The position numbers and the translations under genes were made by a program. Positions 1-9,396 of a stretch of DNA of 64,000 bases are shown here, piece after piece. Location of the stretch: the NCBI GenBank assembly GCA_947166355.1, contig CAMVDX010000005.1, forward strand, positions 101,650-165,649, written 5' to 3'. Every line of letters starts with the position of its first letter. Positions within the stretch are counted from its first letter, which is position 1. The notes under the pieces are model-generated. The model saw only the letters and a list, made by a program, of their open reading frames with translations. It was not told where the DNA came from and searched no databases. The stretch is from an uncultured Treponema sp. GTDB lineage: Bacteria; Spirochaetota; Spirochaetia; Treponematales; Treponemataceae.

Positions 1-1
1 A

Positions 2-670
2 ATGGCAGGCTGGGCAAAAATCTGTCATCGTCATAATTTTCTGCTAGTTACAATCGAAAACCATCTGAACAGTACAGCAACTGAGATGATTGAGCTCCTC
101 GAAATCCTCAAGAAAAAATACCGCATTGATACTACCCGCATTTATGCAACCGGATTTTCAATGGGAGGCTGTAAGACCTGGGATATGATTCAGGAATATC
201 CGGAAGTGCTTGCGGCGGCGGCTCCAATGGATGCAACCTTTGATGTAGGCTGCAATGTTTATGGCAACAAGGTTGAAAAAGGCATTAACGAAACAGTTCC
301 GGTTCCGGTTTTCTATGCAGGTGGAGAAGTGACTCCGCTTCCAGAGCTTCCTTTCCAGGCACAGAAGTGTCTTGACCGCATGGCTTATACTCTGATGCTC
401 AACAACGCAGATGCGGCAGAGCGTTATGAAGAAGAAGTAACTTTGGAAAATAAAGACAGCTGGGAAAATAAAATCTGGGGAATTAATGGTGATGAAGTTG
501 AACAGGATTATGATGAAAGCCGTGATGCAACTCTTACCATGCAGAAGTTCCGAAGCACAGATGGCAGAATCTTGAGTGTTTTTGCAAGCATCAGCGGGCA
601 GGGACACGACTGCCGTGAACATACCTGCGAACACGCCTGGCGATTTATGAGCCAGTTTACCCGTGGCTAG
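2..670 (+). CDS. alpha/beta hydrolase, esterase / PHB-depolymerase-like (5' truncated by window edge)
   Basis: GFSMGG nucleophile elbow (YATGFSMGGCKTWDM), late GHDCREH histidine region; ORF runs to the window start. Confidence 0.7.
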   Translation: MAGWAKICHRHNFLLVTIENHLNSTATEMIELLEILKKKYRIDTTRIYATGFSMGGCKTWDMIQEYPEVLAAAAPMDATFDVGCNVYGNKVEKGINETVPVPVFYAGGEVTPLPELPFQAQKCLDRMAYTLMLNNADAAERYEEEVTLENKDSWENKIWGINGDEVEQDYDESRDATLTMQKFRSTDGRILSVFASISGQGHDCREHTCEHAWRFMSQFTRG

Positions 671-715
671 TTTGCGGCACGGTTATTGTGTGTCACGGTG
701 AGTTTCTTGGTGCAG

Positions 716-1153
716 CTAGTTTTTGGCGCGGTCGGTTGATTCCAGCAGCTTTCGGAGCCGTTTGAAAATTTGAACGGCTTCGAAAGTGCTTACCAATTCA
801 AGATGATTAAAAAAATCAGTCTCACATTCTATAAGCCCGCGGCAGTAAATCTGCGCTACATGGGCGGCGCAGCTTCTGCAGGTATAAAGATCTTTAAGTT
901 TTTCCGCTGCAGAAATGTCCGCAAGGTCTTCTATTTTTAATTCAATTCTCATAAATTGATGAACAATACGGGCAGCGGCACGGCGGTCCACCGGAGTATA
1001 CGGAAATCGTTCGTCGCTGTCTTCGAGCCAGCCGCGTACATGCCCAAAACGCAAAAGCTCAGGTGCGGGTAGCTGTGTGTGAGGCTGACCCAGATTGCCG
1101 GCGACCACGCTTCTGAGAATCCAGAGCTTTTCTACAAACTCATCAATCTGCAT
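716..1153 (-). CDS. hypothetical protein (145 aa)
   Basis: Intact ORF just downstream of and co-directional with the GH27 gene. Confidence 0.5.
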   Translation of the reverse strand: MQIDEFVEKLWILRSVVAGNLGQPHTQLPAPELLRFGHVRGWLEDSDERFPYTPVDRRAAARIVHQFMRIELKIEDLADISAAEKLKDLYTCRSCAAHVAQIYCRGLIECETDFFNHLELVSTFEAVQIFKRLRKLLESTDRAKN

Positions 1154-1156
1154 AAA

Positions 1157-3040
1157 TTAATTATTACAAGGAGTGATTTTTATTGTGAGGTTATCACAGG
1201 CTTCGAGACTTCCAGACTGGAATTTTCCATCCAGACTTTCATTTTCTTTACCGCTCCACAAATCTTTTATGACAAAACGCTTTGCTGAGTTAAAGGCAGC
1301 TGTAGTTGATGAAGGAAGTTTTTTGCCAAGGGAATTCAGAATCAGAGGAAGGTCAACTGTCAGGCTTTCCTTTTGAGATTCGCTTACATTTATAAAAGAC
1401 AAAGCAAGGCTTGTGTCGCTGAGAGGCTTTGCAAGAACATCGATGCGGTCGTTGTCGGTGATGTAGGCTTTGTCTGGCGCAGTGGCAGCCTCTGAACTTT
1501 GTATTGTTGTAAAAATTCTCTTTGCCTGAATTCCAAGCGAATCCTGATTTAGTGCAATTATTTCTCGGTTGGAAATAATATTGTAAAGCTCATCACCCTT
1601 TGTAAGACGGCGTAAATCAAGACCGAGCATAAGAGGGGAGTTCATCATGCACCACATTGTAAAATGAGTTTTACACATTGTAAGAGTAAGACCGTTCATT
1701 CCAATCATCAGCATGTCAGGATCATTCCAGCCTTTATCCAGGCCGGAAAACTCGTCCATGATTACAGCCTTGTTGTACTGCGAAGTTACACTCGGAGTTC
1801 CCGGATCCGTCCACGCTCCAAAACCCGGATTGCCGTCTGAGCCAACGCGGAAGGTTATATCATTCAAAATACGCCAGGAATCTCCAACCTTGTAACCCCA
1901 GTTCTGCGGTTGAGTTTTGCCCCACTCGCAAAGAGAAATCAGCATTTCATGGCCGGACTTTGCTTCGTTCAAGCCCTTGAGCATTGCAGCATAGGAACAG
2001 AGAGTATTTTCCTGCCGTCTGTGATTCATAAGGCGGATTCTGTTTCTGCCGGCCTTAAGATTGATTTTTATAGGAGCCGAGTTCTCAAAACTCTCCGGCC
2101 CCTCTGTCGGCGGAAGAAGGTCATCATAAAAAACCGTAAGGTCCTCTCCAGCGCCTGTAGCAATCTGCAGCCATTCACCAGTTCCATTCTGGCGGGCCGT
2201 TGCGTACAAAACCGTGAGCGAATATTCCCCGGCTTCTGGAACATCAACTTCAAAAACAAGCTCACCGCTCATTGCGCCTACAGGGCTGGTACCCGTATTT
2301 GTTCCATCAAAAGTCCCGATTCCGGTTACATAGCGACCGATTGATTTATCGTTGCTCGCAGCCCCATCGGCCCCATTGGCTCCGTTATTTTCAGCCCCCT
2401 TTCTCGCCAAGCCGTCCTTTAGCGAGGCGCCGACCCCTTCCAGAATTCCCTCTTCAGCGCTGAGTAAAATGGAAAAATCTCCCTTTTTCAGCTGAATTTG
2501 CTTCAAATTTGGGGCAAAAACGTACTTTGCGTTCTCAGGATTTGAAAAAGTTGCGTTATCCCAAAGATAGTAGCAATTATCAATTTTCAGAAAATCAACG
2601 CCCCAGTCCAGATAAGACTTAGCATCCGTTTTTTCAAAACCACAGGTTCCAACTGCGGCTCCGGCACAAAGATTTGTTCCGATATCATTATACATGCCAA
2701 ATTTAAGTCCGCGCGCATGCACATAATCAGAAAGAGCTTTAAAACCGCCCGGGAATTTTACAGGCTCATTTGCAAGCTTTCCATCCTCTCGCTCAGATTT
2801 ATAACAGCCGTCGTCGAGAACAACATATTTATAGCCAAGCTCCGAAAGCCCCAGCGAGACAATAGCGTCGGCCATAGCTTTTGTGAGCTCTTCTGTATTT
2901 CCGCTTCCAAAAGCATTCCAGCTGTTCCAGCCCATTGCGGGAAGGCGGCCGGTTTTCTTTCCGGGTAAGGCTTTTCCATCTGAAAAGGAATCAAATCTAA
3001 AACGGTTGTCTGTAATTTTTTCTGGTTGTGTAGGAATCAT
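1157..3040 (-). CDS. alpha-galactosidase-like glycoside hydrolase family 27 with an inserted carbohydrate-binding-like domain
   Basis: PAMGWNSWNAFG, YKYVVLDDGC, DFLKIDNCYY, GWNDPDMLMIGM motifs; start taken at ATG 3040 (MIPTQPEK) preceded by GAGGT. Confidence 0.85.
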   Translation of the reverse strand: MIPTQPEKITDNRFRFDSFSDGKALPGKKTGRLPAMGWNSWNAFGSGNTEELTKAMADAIVSLGLSELGYKYVVLDDGCYKSEREDGKLANEPVKFPGGFKALSDYVHARGLKFGMYNDIGTNLCAGAAVGTCGFEKTDAKSYLDWGVDFLKIDNCYYLWDNATFSNPENAKYVFAPNLKQIQLKKGDFSILLSAEEGILEGVGASLKDGLARKGAENNGANGADGAASNDKSIGRYVTGIGTFDGTNTGTSPVGAMSGELVFEVDVPEAGEYSLTVLYATARQNGTGEWLQIATGAGEDLTVFYDDLLPPTEGPESFENSAPIKINLKAGRNRIRLMNHRRQENTLCSYAAMLKGLNEAKSGHEMLISLCEWGKTQPQNWGYKVGDSWRILNDITFRVGSDGNPGFGAWTDPGTPSVTSQYNKAVIMDEFSGLDKGWNDPDMLMIGMNGLTLTMCKTHFTMWCMMNSPLMLGLDLRRLTKGDELYNIISNREIIALNQDSLGIQAKRIFTTIQSSEAATAPDKAYITDNDRIDVLAKPLSDTSLALSFINVSESQKESLTVDLPLILNSLGKKLPSSTTAAFNSAKRFVIKDLWSGKENESLDGKFQSGSLEACDNLTIKITPCNN

Positions 3041-3174
3041 CTTTACCTCAAATTTTTTTACAAAATATAAAAAAAGTATAGTGACAAAAGCAGATAGCCG
3101 CAACAAATTTGGCAGATGTATAGAGTTCTGTTCAATAAGTTCAGAAAATTAACCTACATTCCGATATTTGAAAT

Positions 3175-4464
3175 ATGGCAAAGGCAAATAAAAAGAACAA
3201 AAAATCAAAGAAAAACGGCAATTCCTCAAAAGGTTTTCACGAAGCGATAAACACAATAATCGCAAAAATTAAAACTAACCGGAAAGCCGTTATAAAAATC
3301 AGCTGCATTCTGCTGGGCATTATTCTGATTTTCGCAACCGTTTTTACTGTGAAAACAATAAAAAAACGAAATGCAGACCGCACCGTTCGCATTGCATTCT
3401 TTGATCTTGATGAAAATTATATAGATATTCTCAAAGCAAAAATCGCACAAGAAGATAATATCATTTTAAAAATTGATGTTCTCACGCCGGAAAATTTTAA
3501 CCTAGAAGAAATAAAAAACAATTACGACATGCTTTTCACCTGGCGTGGAGAAGTTACAGATGCACTTTGTGAAGGCGCAGAAAAAATTCCAGAAAAAATT
3601 CAGGAAACAATGCCACGGTCTCTTCGCAGCGAAAAATGTCTCCCGATTTTTCTGGATCACTTTGAAATTGCTTACAAGAATGAAATTCTGAAAAAAACAG
3701 AAATGGAAATACCATATTCCTTTGAGCAGTTTCAGGATTATCTGAATGCGGCAAAAAGTTATGTATTCAGCCCGTTTTTCTGTAACGGTGCCGAAGACCG
3801 GATTCTTATAGATTTTATCGGTGCAATTGTAATGGCAAAGGGAGGTCTCAAAGCTTACAATAAACTGATAGATGAATTGCGAAAGTTACCGGAAGCTTCG
3901 CCAGGTTCCCTTGATGCAATTATTGATATTGATCTGGATGGAAGTGGCTGTACAGTGCGCTCAATTTTGGATTTATTCAAAACCTGGCCAAAAGAAGGAC
4001 TCGCACATCCGGCATGGTTTAATGGGCTTGGTAATGACCTCCTGTATTTTGCTCAGGCAAATCAGCTTGCCTGCTTCTTTACCTCTTTGAGTGAACACAG
4101 AAAGATTCCTTATAACGTGATAAAAAATTATGAGTCAGCTCTTGTGCCTTCAAATCAGGATGCAGGAAATTACGGACTTATTGCGCCGGCAGTTTCTGTG
4201 ATGTTGATTTCTGATAATTCAAACTGTAAACGTTATCTTGCCGAGTTCTTTACAGAAGATGCGCAGGCTGATTTTTCAAATCTTACAAATATGGCTCCGG
4301 TTCATTATCGCGCGCAGGCTTATGACCGGCAGGCAGATGATGTACGCTTCTGGGCGGCCTCATGTGCGGGCGGCGCAGTTCCAGATATCTATCTGGCCGC
4401 CTTCCAGCTCAGAACAGAAGACTTAAAAAAGCTCTGCGACGAGATACGTACATATGTCCGGTAG
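3175..4464 (+). CDS. membrane-anchored extracellular solute-binding-like protein
   Basis: Lys-rich N-terminus plus one TM helix, then periplasmic-binding-protein-like sequence. Confidence 0.55.
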   Translation: MAKANKKNKKSKKNGNSSKGFHEAINTIIAKIKTNRKAVIKISCILLGIILIFATVFTVKTIKKRNADRTVRIAFFDLDENYIDILKAKIAQEDNIILKIDVLTPENFNLEEIKNNYDMLFTWRGEVTDALCEGAEKIPEKIQETMPRSLRSEKCLPIFLDHFEIAYKNEILKKTEMEIPYSFEQFQDYLNAAKSYVFSPFFCNGAEDRILIDFIGAIVMAKGGLKAYNKLIDELRKLPEASPGSLDAIIDIDLDGSGCTVRSILDLFKTWPKEGLAHPAWFNGLGNDLLYFAQANQLACFFTSLSEHRKIPYNVIKNYESALVPSNQDAGNYGLIAPAVSVMLISDNSNCKRYLAEFFTEDAQADFSNLTNMAPVHYRAQAYDRQADDVRFWAASCAGGAVPDIYLAAFQLRTEDLKKLCDEIRTYVR

Positions 4465-4483
4465 TTTAACAATTGACGCAGGC

Positions 4484-4526
4484 AAAAAAAGGCGCAACAA
4501 CATCTTCTTGTTGGTGCGCCTTTTTT
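4484..4526. terminator. bidirectional intrinsic terminator between convergent genes
   Basis: aaaaaaaGGCGCAACAAcatcttcTTGTTGGTGCGCCtttttt: GC-rich stem with A-run and T-run flanks. Confidence 0.85.
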
Positions 4527-4563
4527 ATCGCCGAAAACCTTTTTACCTTTTTATATTAAGGAA

Positions 4564-6336
4564 CTAATATGTCTTCGCCGTAAAGCTTCGTTTAACCTTT
4601 TGAGAGGTAGTCATTTCCAGCGGCTCTTTAAGCAGCGTAATCTTAGAAATCTGTGAGTAAGCCTGAAAGTTCTTATTCACCTTGCTTACAATTTTCTGTA
4701 CGGCTTCCATAACTTCATCCTGTACAAAGGTGTTGTTACGTTCAACGCCAAGACTCTTAAATAAATCATCACTCGGGTAAATCAAAGCTTCAATTTCTTC
4801 AGAAGTTTTTTCTTCATCAGCATAATAACCGCGAACTGTTATCTGCTGAATCTCATCGTAAAGTTGGAATGCATCTTCAATCTCTTCAGGATAAACATTT
4901 TTTCCGCCGCTTGTTACAATCAGATTCTTTGCACGGCCGCAAAGCTTAATGTATCCTTCCTTATCGATGCTTCCAAGGTCGCCGGTTTTTAGGAAGCCGT
5001 CATCAGTAAACATTGCCTTGGTTTCTTCAGGCATGTTAAAGTAGCCCTGCATTACCATAGGTCCCTTAACGGCAATTTCACCGACCTCTTCAATTCCCTT
5101 CTTTGTAATTACTTTTTCCGGATCAAGAATTTTGATTTCTTCATACGGTGCAAATGAACGGCCAACACTTTCAATCTTAAAATGTTCAACCGGATTCAGT
5201 GCTATAATCGGTGAAGTTTCTGTAAGGCCGTATCCCTGAATAAAATCAATACCCATAGCGTTGTACTGACGGCATACACTTGCAGCGAGCGGACCTCCAC
5301 CAGAAATTGCAACACGGATTGTGTAAATACTTGCCTGCTCCAGAACCGGCTTAAAAAGACGTTTTCCTACATTTACGTGGAAAAGCTTTTTGATAATAAA
5401 AGAAATCCAGCTTACACAGCCGAGGAGCCCTGCAACAACAGGACCTTTAGCCTTAATTCCTTTTCTGATTCCCGAAAGCAGCTTGTTGTAAAGGAGCGGA
5501 ACTCCGAGCATTACGGTAATCTTACCTTCTTTGAGCTCGCGCAAAAGCTTAGAAACTGCCATGCTTTTTCCAAAAACAATGGAAGCTCCGCTTTCAAGCG
5601 GATTTATAAACGCTGCCTGCATTGTGTATGCGTGGTGAATCGGGAGCAGTGCATAAAAAACATCAGTGTTGTAATGATTAAAGTTTCGCTGAGCAATAAA
5701 GCCGTCTGCAATCAGATTCTTGTGAGAGAGCATTACGCCCTTAGGCTTACCGGTTGTGCCGGAGGTAAACAAAATAGCGGCCGTATCAAATTCATTGCAA
5801 GGCTCGTTCTTTTTGTTATCAGCTACAGGTTCGGCCTTAAGATTATAAATAAACCGTTCGTTATCTTCTGGATTTATAGAATAAACCTTGAGCTTTGGAA
5901 AATTCTTAGTATAGATTTCTGCCTTTTCGTCATCACAGAAAACAAAAACAGGCTCAGCCGTGTTTACAATATTAATAACTTCAGGTTCATGAAGACCGTT
6001 ATCAACAGGAACAACAATTCCGCTTGCAAAAAGTGTTGCAAGATAAGCAGTGGCCCACTCAGGAGAGTTTTTACCCATTACTGCAACACGGTCACCTTTT
6101 TTAAGCCCGTTTGCCGTGAGCCAGTTTGCAAGGTTCTGAATATTCGCCAGAACTTCATTGTAGGTGAGGGTACGCTTAGAATCATCCGGACCGTCAAAGG
6201 CCACAAAGAAAGGTCTCTCGCCGTTACGTTTTGCCTGAATCCGCACAAGCTCCGGGAATGTCGGCCATTCACCTTTAAAGTCTGTGCCCCTAAAATCATC
6301 AAGATACTTCCATGGAATATTATTAATGTCTGCCAT
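4564..6336 (-). CDS. long-chain fatty acid--CoA ligase (AMP-binding)
   Basis: ILFTSGTTGKPKGVMLSHKN and GYGLTETSP, KTGDLGSIDKEGY motifs. Confidence 0.9.
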   Translation of the reverse strand: MADINNIPWKYLDDFRGTDFKGEWPTFPELVRIQAKRNGERPFFVAFDGPDDSKRTLTYNEVLANIQNLANWLTANGLKKGDRVAVMGKNSPEWATAYLATLFASGIVVPVDNGLHEPEVINIVNTAEPVFVFCDDEKAEIYTKNFPKLKVYSINPEDNERFIYNLKAEPVADNKKNEPCNEFDTAAILFTSGTTGKPKGVMLSHKNLIADGFIAQRNFNHYNTDVFYALLPIHHAYTMQAAFINPLESGASIVFGKSMAVSKLLRELKEGKITVMLGVPLLYNKLLSGIRKGIKAKGPVVAGLLGCVSWISFIIKKLFHVNVGKRLFKPVLEQASIYTIRVAISGGGPLAASVCRQYNAMGIDFIQGYGLTETSPIIALNPVEHFKIESVGRSFAPYEEIKILDPEKVITKKGIEEVGEIAVKGPMVMQGYFNMPEETKAMFTDDGFLKTGDLGSIDKEGYIKLCGRAKNLIVTSGGKNVYPEEIEDAFQLYDEIQQITVRGYYADEEKTSEEIEALIYPSDDLFKSLGVERNNTFVQDEVMEAVQKIVSKVNKNFQAYSQISKITLLKEPLEMTTSQKVKRSFTAKTY

Positions 6337-6395
6337 AAGTAATATTTTACACCCAAATTTCTCTTAAAGCAAAAAATAAAGTGTTATTAGAATGG

Positions 6396-6576
6396 AGGAG
6401 GGGGAAGCGTGCGCAACATAGTTGCTTCGAGACTCGCTAAAAACAGTCCACCGGACTGTTTTTGCCCTGCTTCGCAGTGCCGCTCCCTACCCCCTCGCTC
6501 CCAAGTCCTCACTCACTTCGTTCGCTTCGGTCTTGTCCGCTACCCCTCTCCTAAGGTGGTCCGCCCCCTTAAGAAC
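6396..6576. repeat. composite intergenic palindromic repeat (type A variant carrying type D in its hairpin)
   Basis: gggggaagcg...accccctcgctc flanks an about 80-bp segment with AAAAACAGTCCaccGGACTGTTTTT; the same 80-bp segment recurs at 53185-53263. Confidence 0.7.
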
Positions 6577-6696
6577 CTCTGGATATTCCCAGCGAGTTTG
6601 CAAATTTGGTAGTGAGACTTAGCGAATATACAACGTGCGAATTAGCCTATTAAACAATTGCAGGAAAACAATTTTCGACAAAAATAGACATTTTTA

Positions 6697-6705
6697 TGCT
6701 ATAAT
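6697..6705 (+). promoter_or_regulatory. candidate extended -10 promoter of hsdM (TGcTATAAT)
   Basis: tgctataat upstream of the hsdM ATG at 6734; -35 is weak. Confidence 0.5.
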
Positions 6706-6733
6706 TAAATTTATATTATAAGGGATATAAAAA

Positions 6734-8260
6734 ATGATAACTGGCGAAGTAAAAAATAAACTTGATAATCTTTGGGATGCAATGTGGTCAAATCAGATGA
6801 CCAACCCTCTTATTGATATACAGCAGATAACTTATCTTATTTTCATCAAAATGCTTGATGACCAGCAGATTAAAAAAGAACGCAAAATCAATGACATGAT
6901 GGCTCGTGGTATCAAAATTGATAATTTTGACAAGGACCTCATTTTCAAAGATGGCTGCTATGTTAATGATGATTTGAATATTAATGTTTGTTATGCAGAT
7001 CTTCGCTGGAATGTTTTTTCTCACTTTGAATCAAAGAAGATGTTTGCAAATCTTCGAGATAATGTTTTCCCATTTATCAAAACTCTTCACGGTGACAAGG
7101 CAACCTCCTTTACTGATTTTATGAAGGATGCACAGTTTGCAGTTTCATCTCCATACATTTTGCAGAAAATGGTTGATGCCATTAATGATCCTGGACTTGG
7201 GTTTGACAAAGCCGATTTAATGGGAGACTGCTACGAATACCTTCTTTCAAAATGGGCTACATCTGGTGACAACGGACAGTTCCGCACTCCACGCCACATC
7301 ATAGATATGATGGTAGAAATTGCAAAGCCTACACTCAAAGATACAATGATTGACCCAGCAATGGGCTCTGCCGGATTCCTTGCTGAAACTGCAAAATATA
7401 TAGAAGAACATTACTCTGCAGAACTATCTGATACAGAAAAACGCAAACATTTTGATAATACAATGTTCACTGGCTACGACACCGACCCGGACATGCTTCG
7501 CATTGGCTGTATGAATATGACACTTCACGGAGTAAATAATCCGACTATCAAATACAATAACTCGGTTGGAGAGGATTACGAAGATAAGGAACTCTACTCT
7601 TTGATTCTTGCAAACCCACCATTCAGCGGAAGCCTTGATCCTAGTACCGTTGCAAAATCATTGAATCAGATTAGCGGTGGAACAAAGAAAACTGAGCTTC
7701 TCTTTTTAAGCCTCTTCCTGCGACTTCTCAAAACTGGCGGCCGTTGTGTAAGCATCATTCCTGTTGGCGTTTTGAACAACACAAACGACAAAGCCTACAC
7801 AAAACTTCGCAAGGAACTTGTAGAAAATCAAAAGCTTGAAGGTGTAATCTTTATGCCGGGCGGAGTTTTCTATCCATATTCTGGAGTTCAGACAGGTATC
7901 CTTATCTTTACAAAAACAAATGCCGGCGGAACCGACAAAGTCTGGATGTACAACATGGAAAACGACGGTTATAGTTTGGACCAGAAGCGCGATCCAATCG
8001 AAACAAACGACATCCCCGACATCATCAACCGCTGGAGCAATCGTGATAAAGAAGCAGAACGCACTCATTATGAAAAGTCTTTCCTAGTAGATAAACAGGA
8101 AATTGTAGATAACGATTATGTGTTCAGCTTTAACAAATATCAGAAAAAGGAAGTTGTAAAGAAAGAATATCGTCCTGTAAAAGAAATCTTTGCTTCGATC
8201 AATGAACTGGAAAAGCAGTTTACTCAGATTATGAATGAGTTACAGGGAGCTGCGGAATGA
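6734..8260 (+). CDS. hsdM: type I restriction-modification system, DNA methyltransferase subunit
   Basis: N6-adenine methylase motifs: DPAMGSAGFL and LILANPPFSGS. Confidence 0.95.
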   Translation: MITGEVKNKLDNLWDAMWSNQMTNPLIDIQQITYLIFIKMLDDQQIKKERKINDMMARGIKIDNFDKDLIFKDGCYVNDDLNINVCYADLRWNVFSHFESKKMFANLRDNVFPFIKTLHGDKATSFTDFMKDAQFAVSSPYILQKMVDAINDPGLGFDKADLMGDCYEYLLSKWATSGDNGQFRTPRHIIDMMVEIAKPTLKDTMIDPAMGSAGFLAETAKYIEEHYSAELSDTEKRKHFDNTMFTGYDTDPDMLRIGCMNMTLHGVNNPTIKYNNSVGEDYEDKELYSLILANPPFSGSLDPSTVAKSLNQISGGTKKTELLFLSLFLRLLKTGGRCVSIIPVGVLNNTNDKAYTKLRKELVENQKLEGVIFMPGGVFYPYSGVQTGILIFTKTNAGGTDKVWMYNMENDGYSLDQKRDPIETNDIPDIINRWSNRDKEAERTHYEKSFLVDKQEIVDNDYVFSFNKYQKKEVVKKEYRPVKEIFASINELEKQFTQIMNELQGAAE

Positions 8261-9339
8261 AAAAATTTTTTGCAGAAGTTCTTGAAATAAAAAATGGTCG
8301 CAATCAAAAAGCTGTTGAAAATCCAGATGGTCTTTATCCAATTTATGGTAGTGGTGGTATTATGGGGAGAGCAGATGATTATATCTGCAATGCAGGTACA
8401 GTTATTGTTGGCAGAAAAGGGACAATAAATAATCCCATATTTGTAAATGAACCATTTTGGAATGTTGATACAGCCTTTGGTCTTGAAGCAAACAAAGATG
8501 TTCTTTATCCAAAATATCTTTTTTATTTTTGTAAAAATTTTGATTTTGAATCCCTAAATACTACAGTTACAATACCAAGTCTTACTAAGAATAACCTTCT
8601 CAAGATTCAAATGCCAATTGTTTCTCTTTCCGAACAACAAAAAATCGCCGCAGAACTCGACACCATCCAATCTGCAATCGATAACAAAAAACAGCAGCTT
8701 GCTTTGCTTGATGAAGCTGTCAAATCCGAATTTGTCGAGATGTTTGGAGAGAATCCCGTTGAGAGCGGAAAATGGAAAGTGGAAAGATTACAGTCACTCT
8801 CAAAATCAGGAGGGGCATATGGTGCACAGTCTGCTTCTTCTGAATATAAAAAAAATCGTCCGAGATATATCCGCATTACAGATATAAACGAGGATGGTTC
8901 TCTAAATAATGATGTGGTTTGTTCCAGTAATAATGATGATGATACTACATATAAATTGGTTAAAGGTGATTTCCTTTTTGCACGTATGGGAGCTACTGTA
9001 GGAAAAACCTATGCTTATTCTTCTGGAGATATGATTTTTGCCGGTTACCTAATACGATTTCAGTTGAATACTGAAAAAATAGATCCATCTTTTCTTTTTT
9101 ACTTTACTAAAACAGAATGGTATCAAAAATGGGTTAAAAACAATCAGAGTGGTGCTGCACAACCGGGAATCAATTCAAATAAATACGGAAATCTATTAGT
9201 TCCAGTACCTCCCCTCGACCTTCAAATCAAGTTCGCCAGCTTCGTCGAACAAATCGACAAATCGAAATTTGTTGTAAAACAACAGATTGCAGATTTACAG
9301 GAACTGTTAGACAGCAAAATGCAAGAATATTTCTCGTAA
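8257..9339 (+). CDS. hsdS: type I restriction-modification system, specificity subunit (two TRDs)
   Basis: Overlaps hsdM by 4 bp; two target-recognition domains separated by conserved coiled-coil (SEQQKIAAELD...LLDEAVKSEFVEMFGE) and a C-terminal conserved region. Confidence 0.92.
   Translation: MKKFFAEVLEIKNGRNQKAVENPDGLYPIYGSGGIMGRADDYICNAGTVIVGRKGTINNPIFVNEPFWNVDTAFGLEANKDVLYPKYLFYFCKNFDFESLNTTVTIPSLTKNNLLKIQMPIVSLSEQQKIAAELDTIQSAIDNKKQQLALLDEAVKSEFVEMFGENPVESGKWKVERLQSLSKSGGAYGAQSASSEYKKNRPRYIRITDINEDGSLNNDVVCSSNNDDDTTYKLVKGDFLFARMGATVGKTYAYSSGDMIFAGYLIRFQLNTEKIDPSFLFYFTKTEWYQKWVKNNQSGAAQPGINSNKYGNLLVPVPPLDLQIKFASFVEQIDKSKFVVKQQIADLQELLDSKMQEYFS
8723..8750 (+). repeat. hsdS central direct repeat, copy 1 (28 bp)
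   Basis: aatccgaatttgtcgagatgtttggaga, identical to 10939-10966. Confidence 0.9.
9240..9272 (+). repeat. hsdS 3' direct repeat, copy 1 (33 bp)
   Basis: cttcgtcgaacaaatcgacaaatcgaaatttgt, identical to 11462-11494. Confidence 0.9.
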
Positions 9340-9350
9340 ATTTATCATGA

Positions 9351-9396
9351 AATTTCTTTCATAATAGCAAGGAAGGAGTCTATTATGAAAGAAATT
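9351..9396 (+). promoter_or_regulatory. perfect 17-bp inverted repeat spanning RBS and start codon of the recombinase gene
   Basis: AATTTCTTTCATAATAG-caaggaaggagt-CTATTATGAAAGAAATT; loop carries the Shine-Dalgarno, right arm carries ATG 9385. Confidence 0.85.

Noticed and set aside
5377-6342. 321-aa plus-strand ORF
   Set aside because: Antisense to the acyl-CoA ligase; no recognisable domain, Cys/Arg-rich composition typical of shadow ORFs.
6409-6622. Overlapping 67- and 66-aa ORFs
   Set aside because: They are translations of the intergenic palindromic repeat; no RBS, two frames open because of GC-rich repeat.
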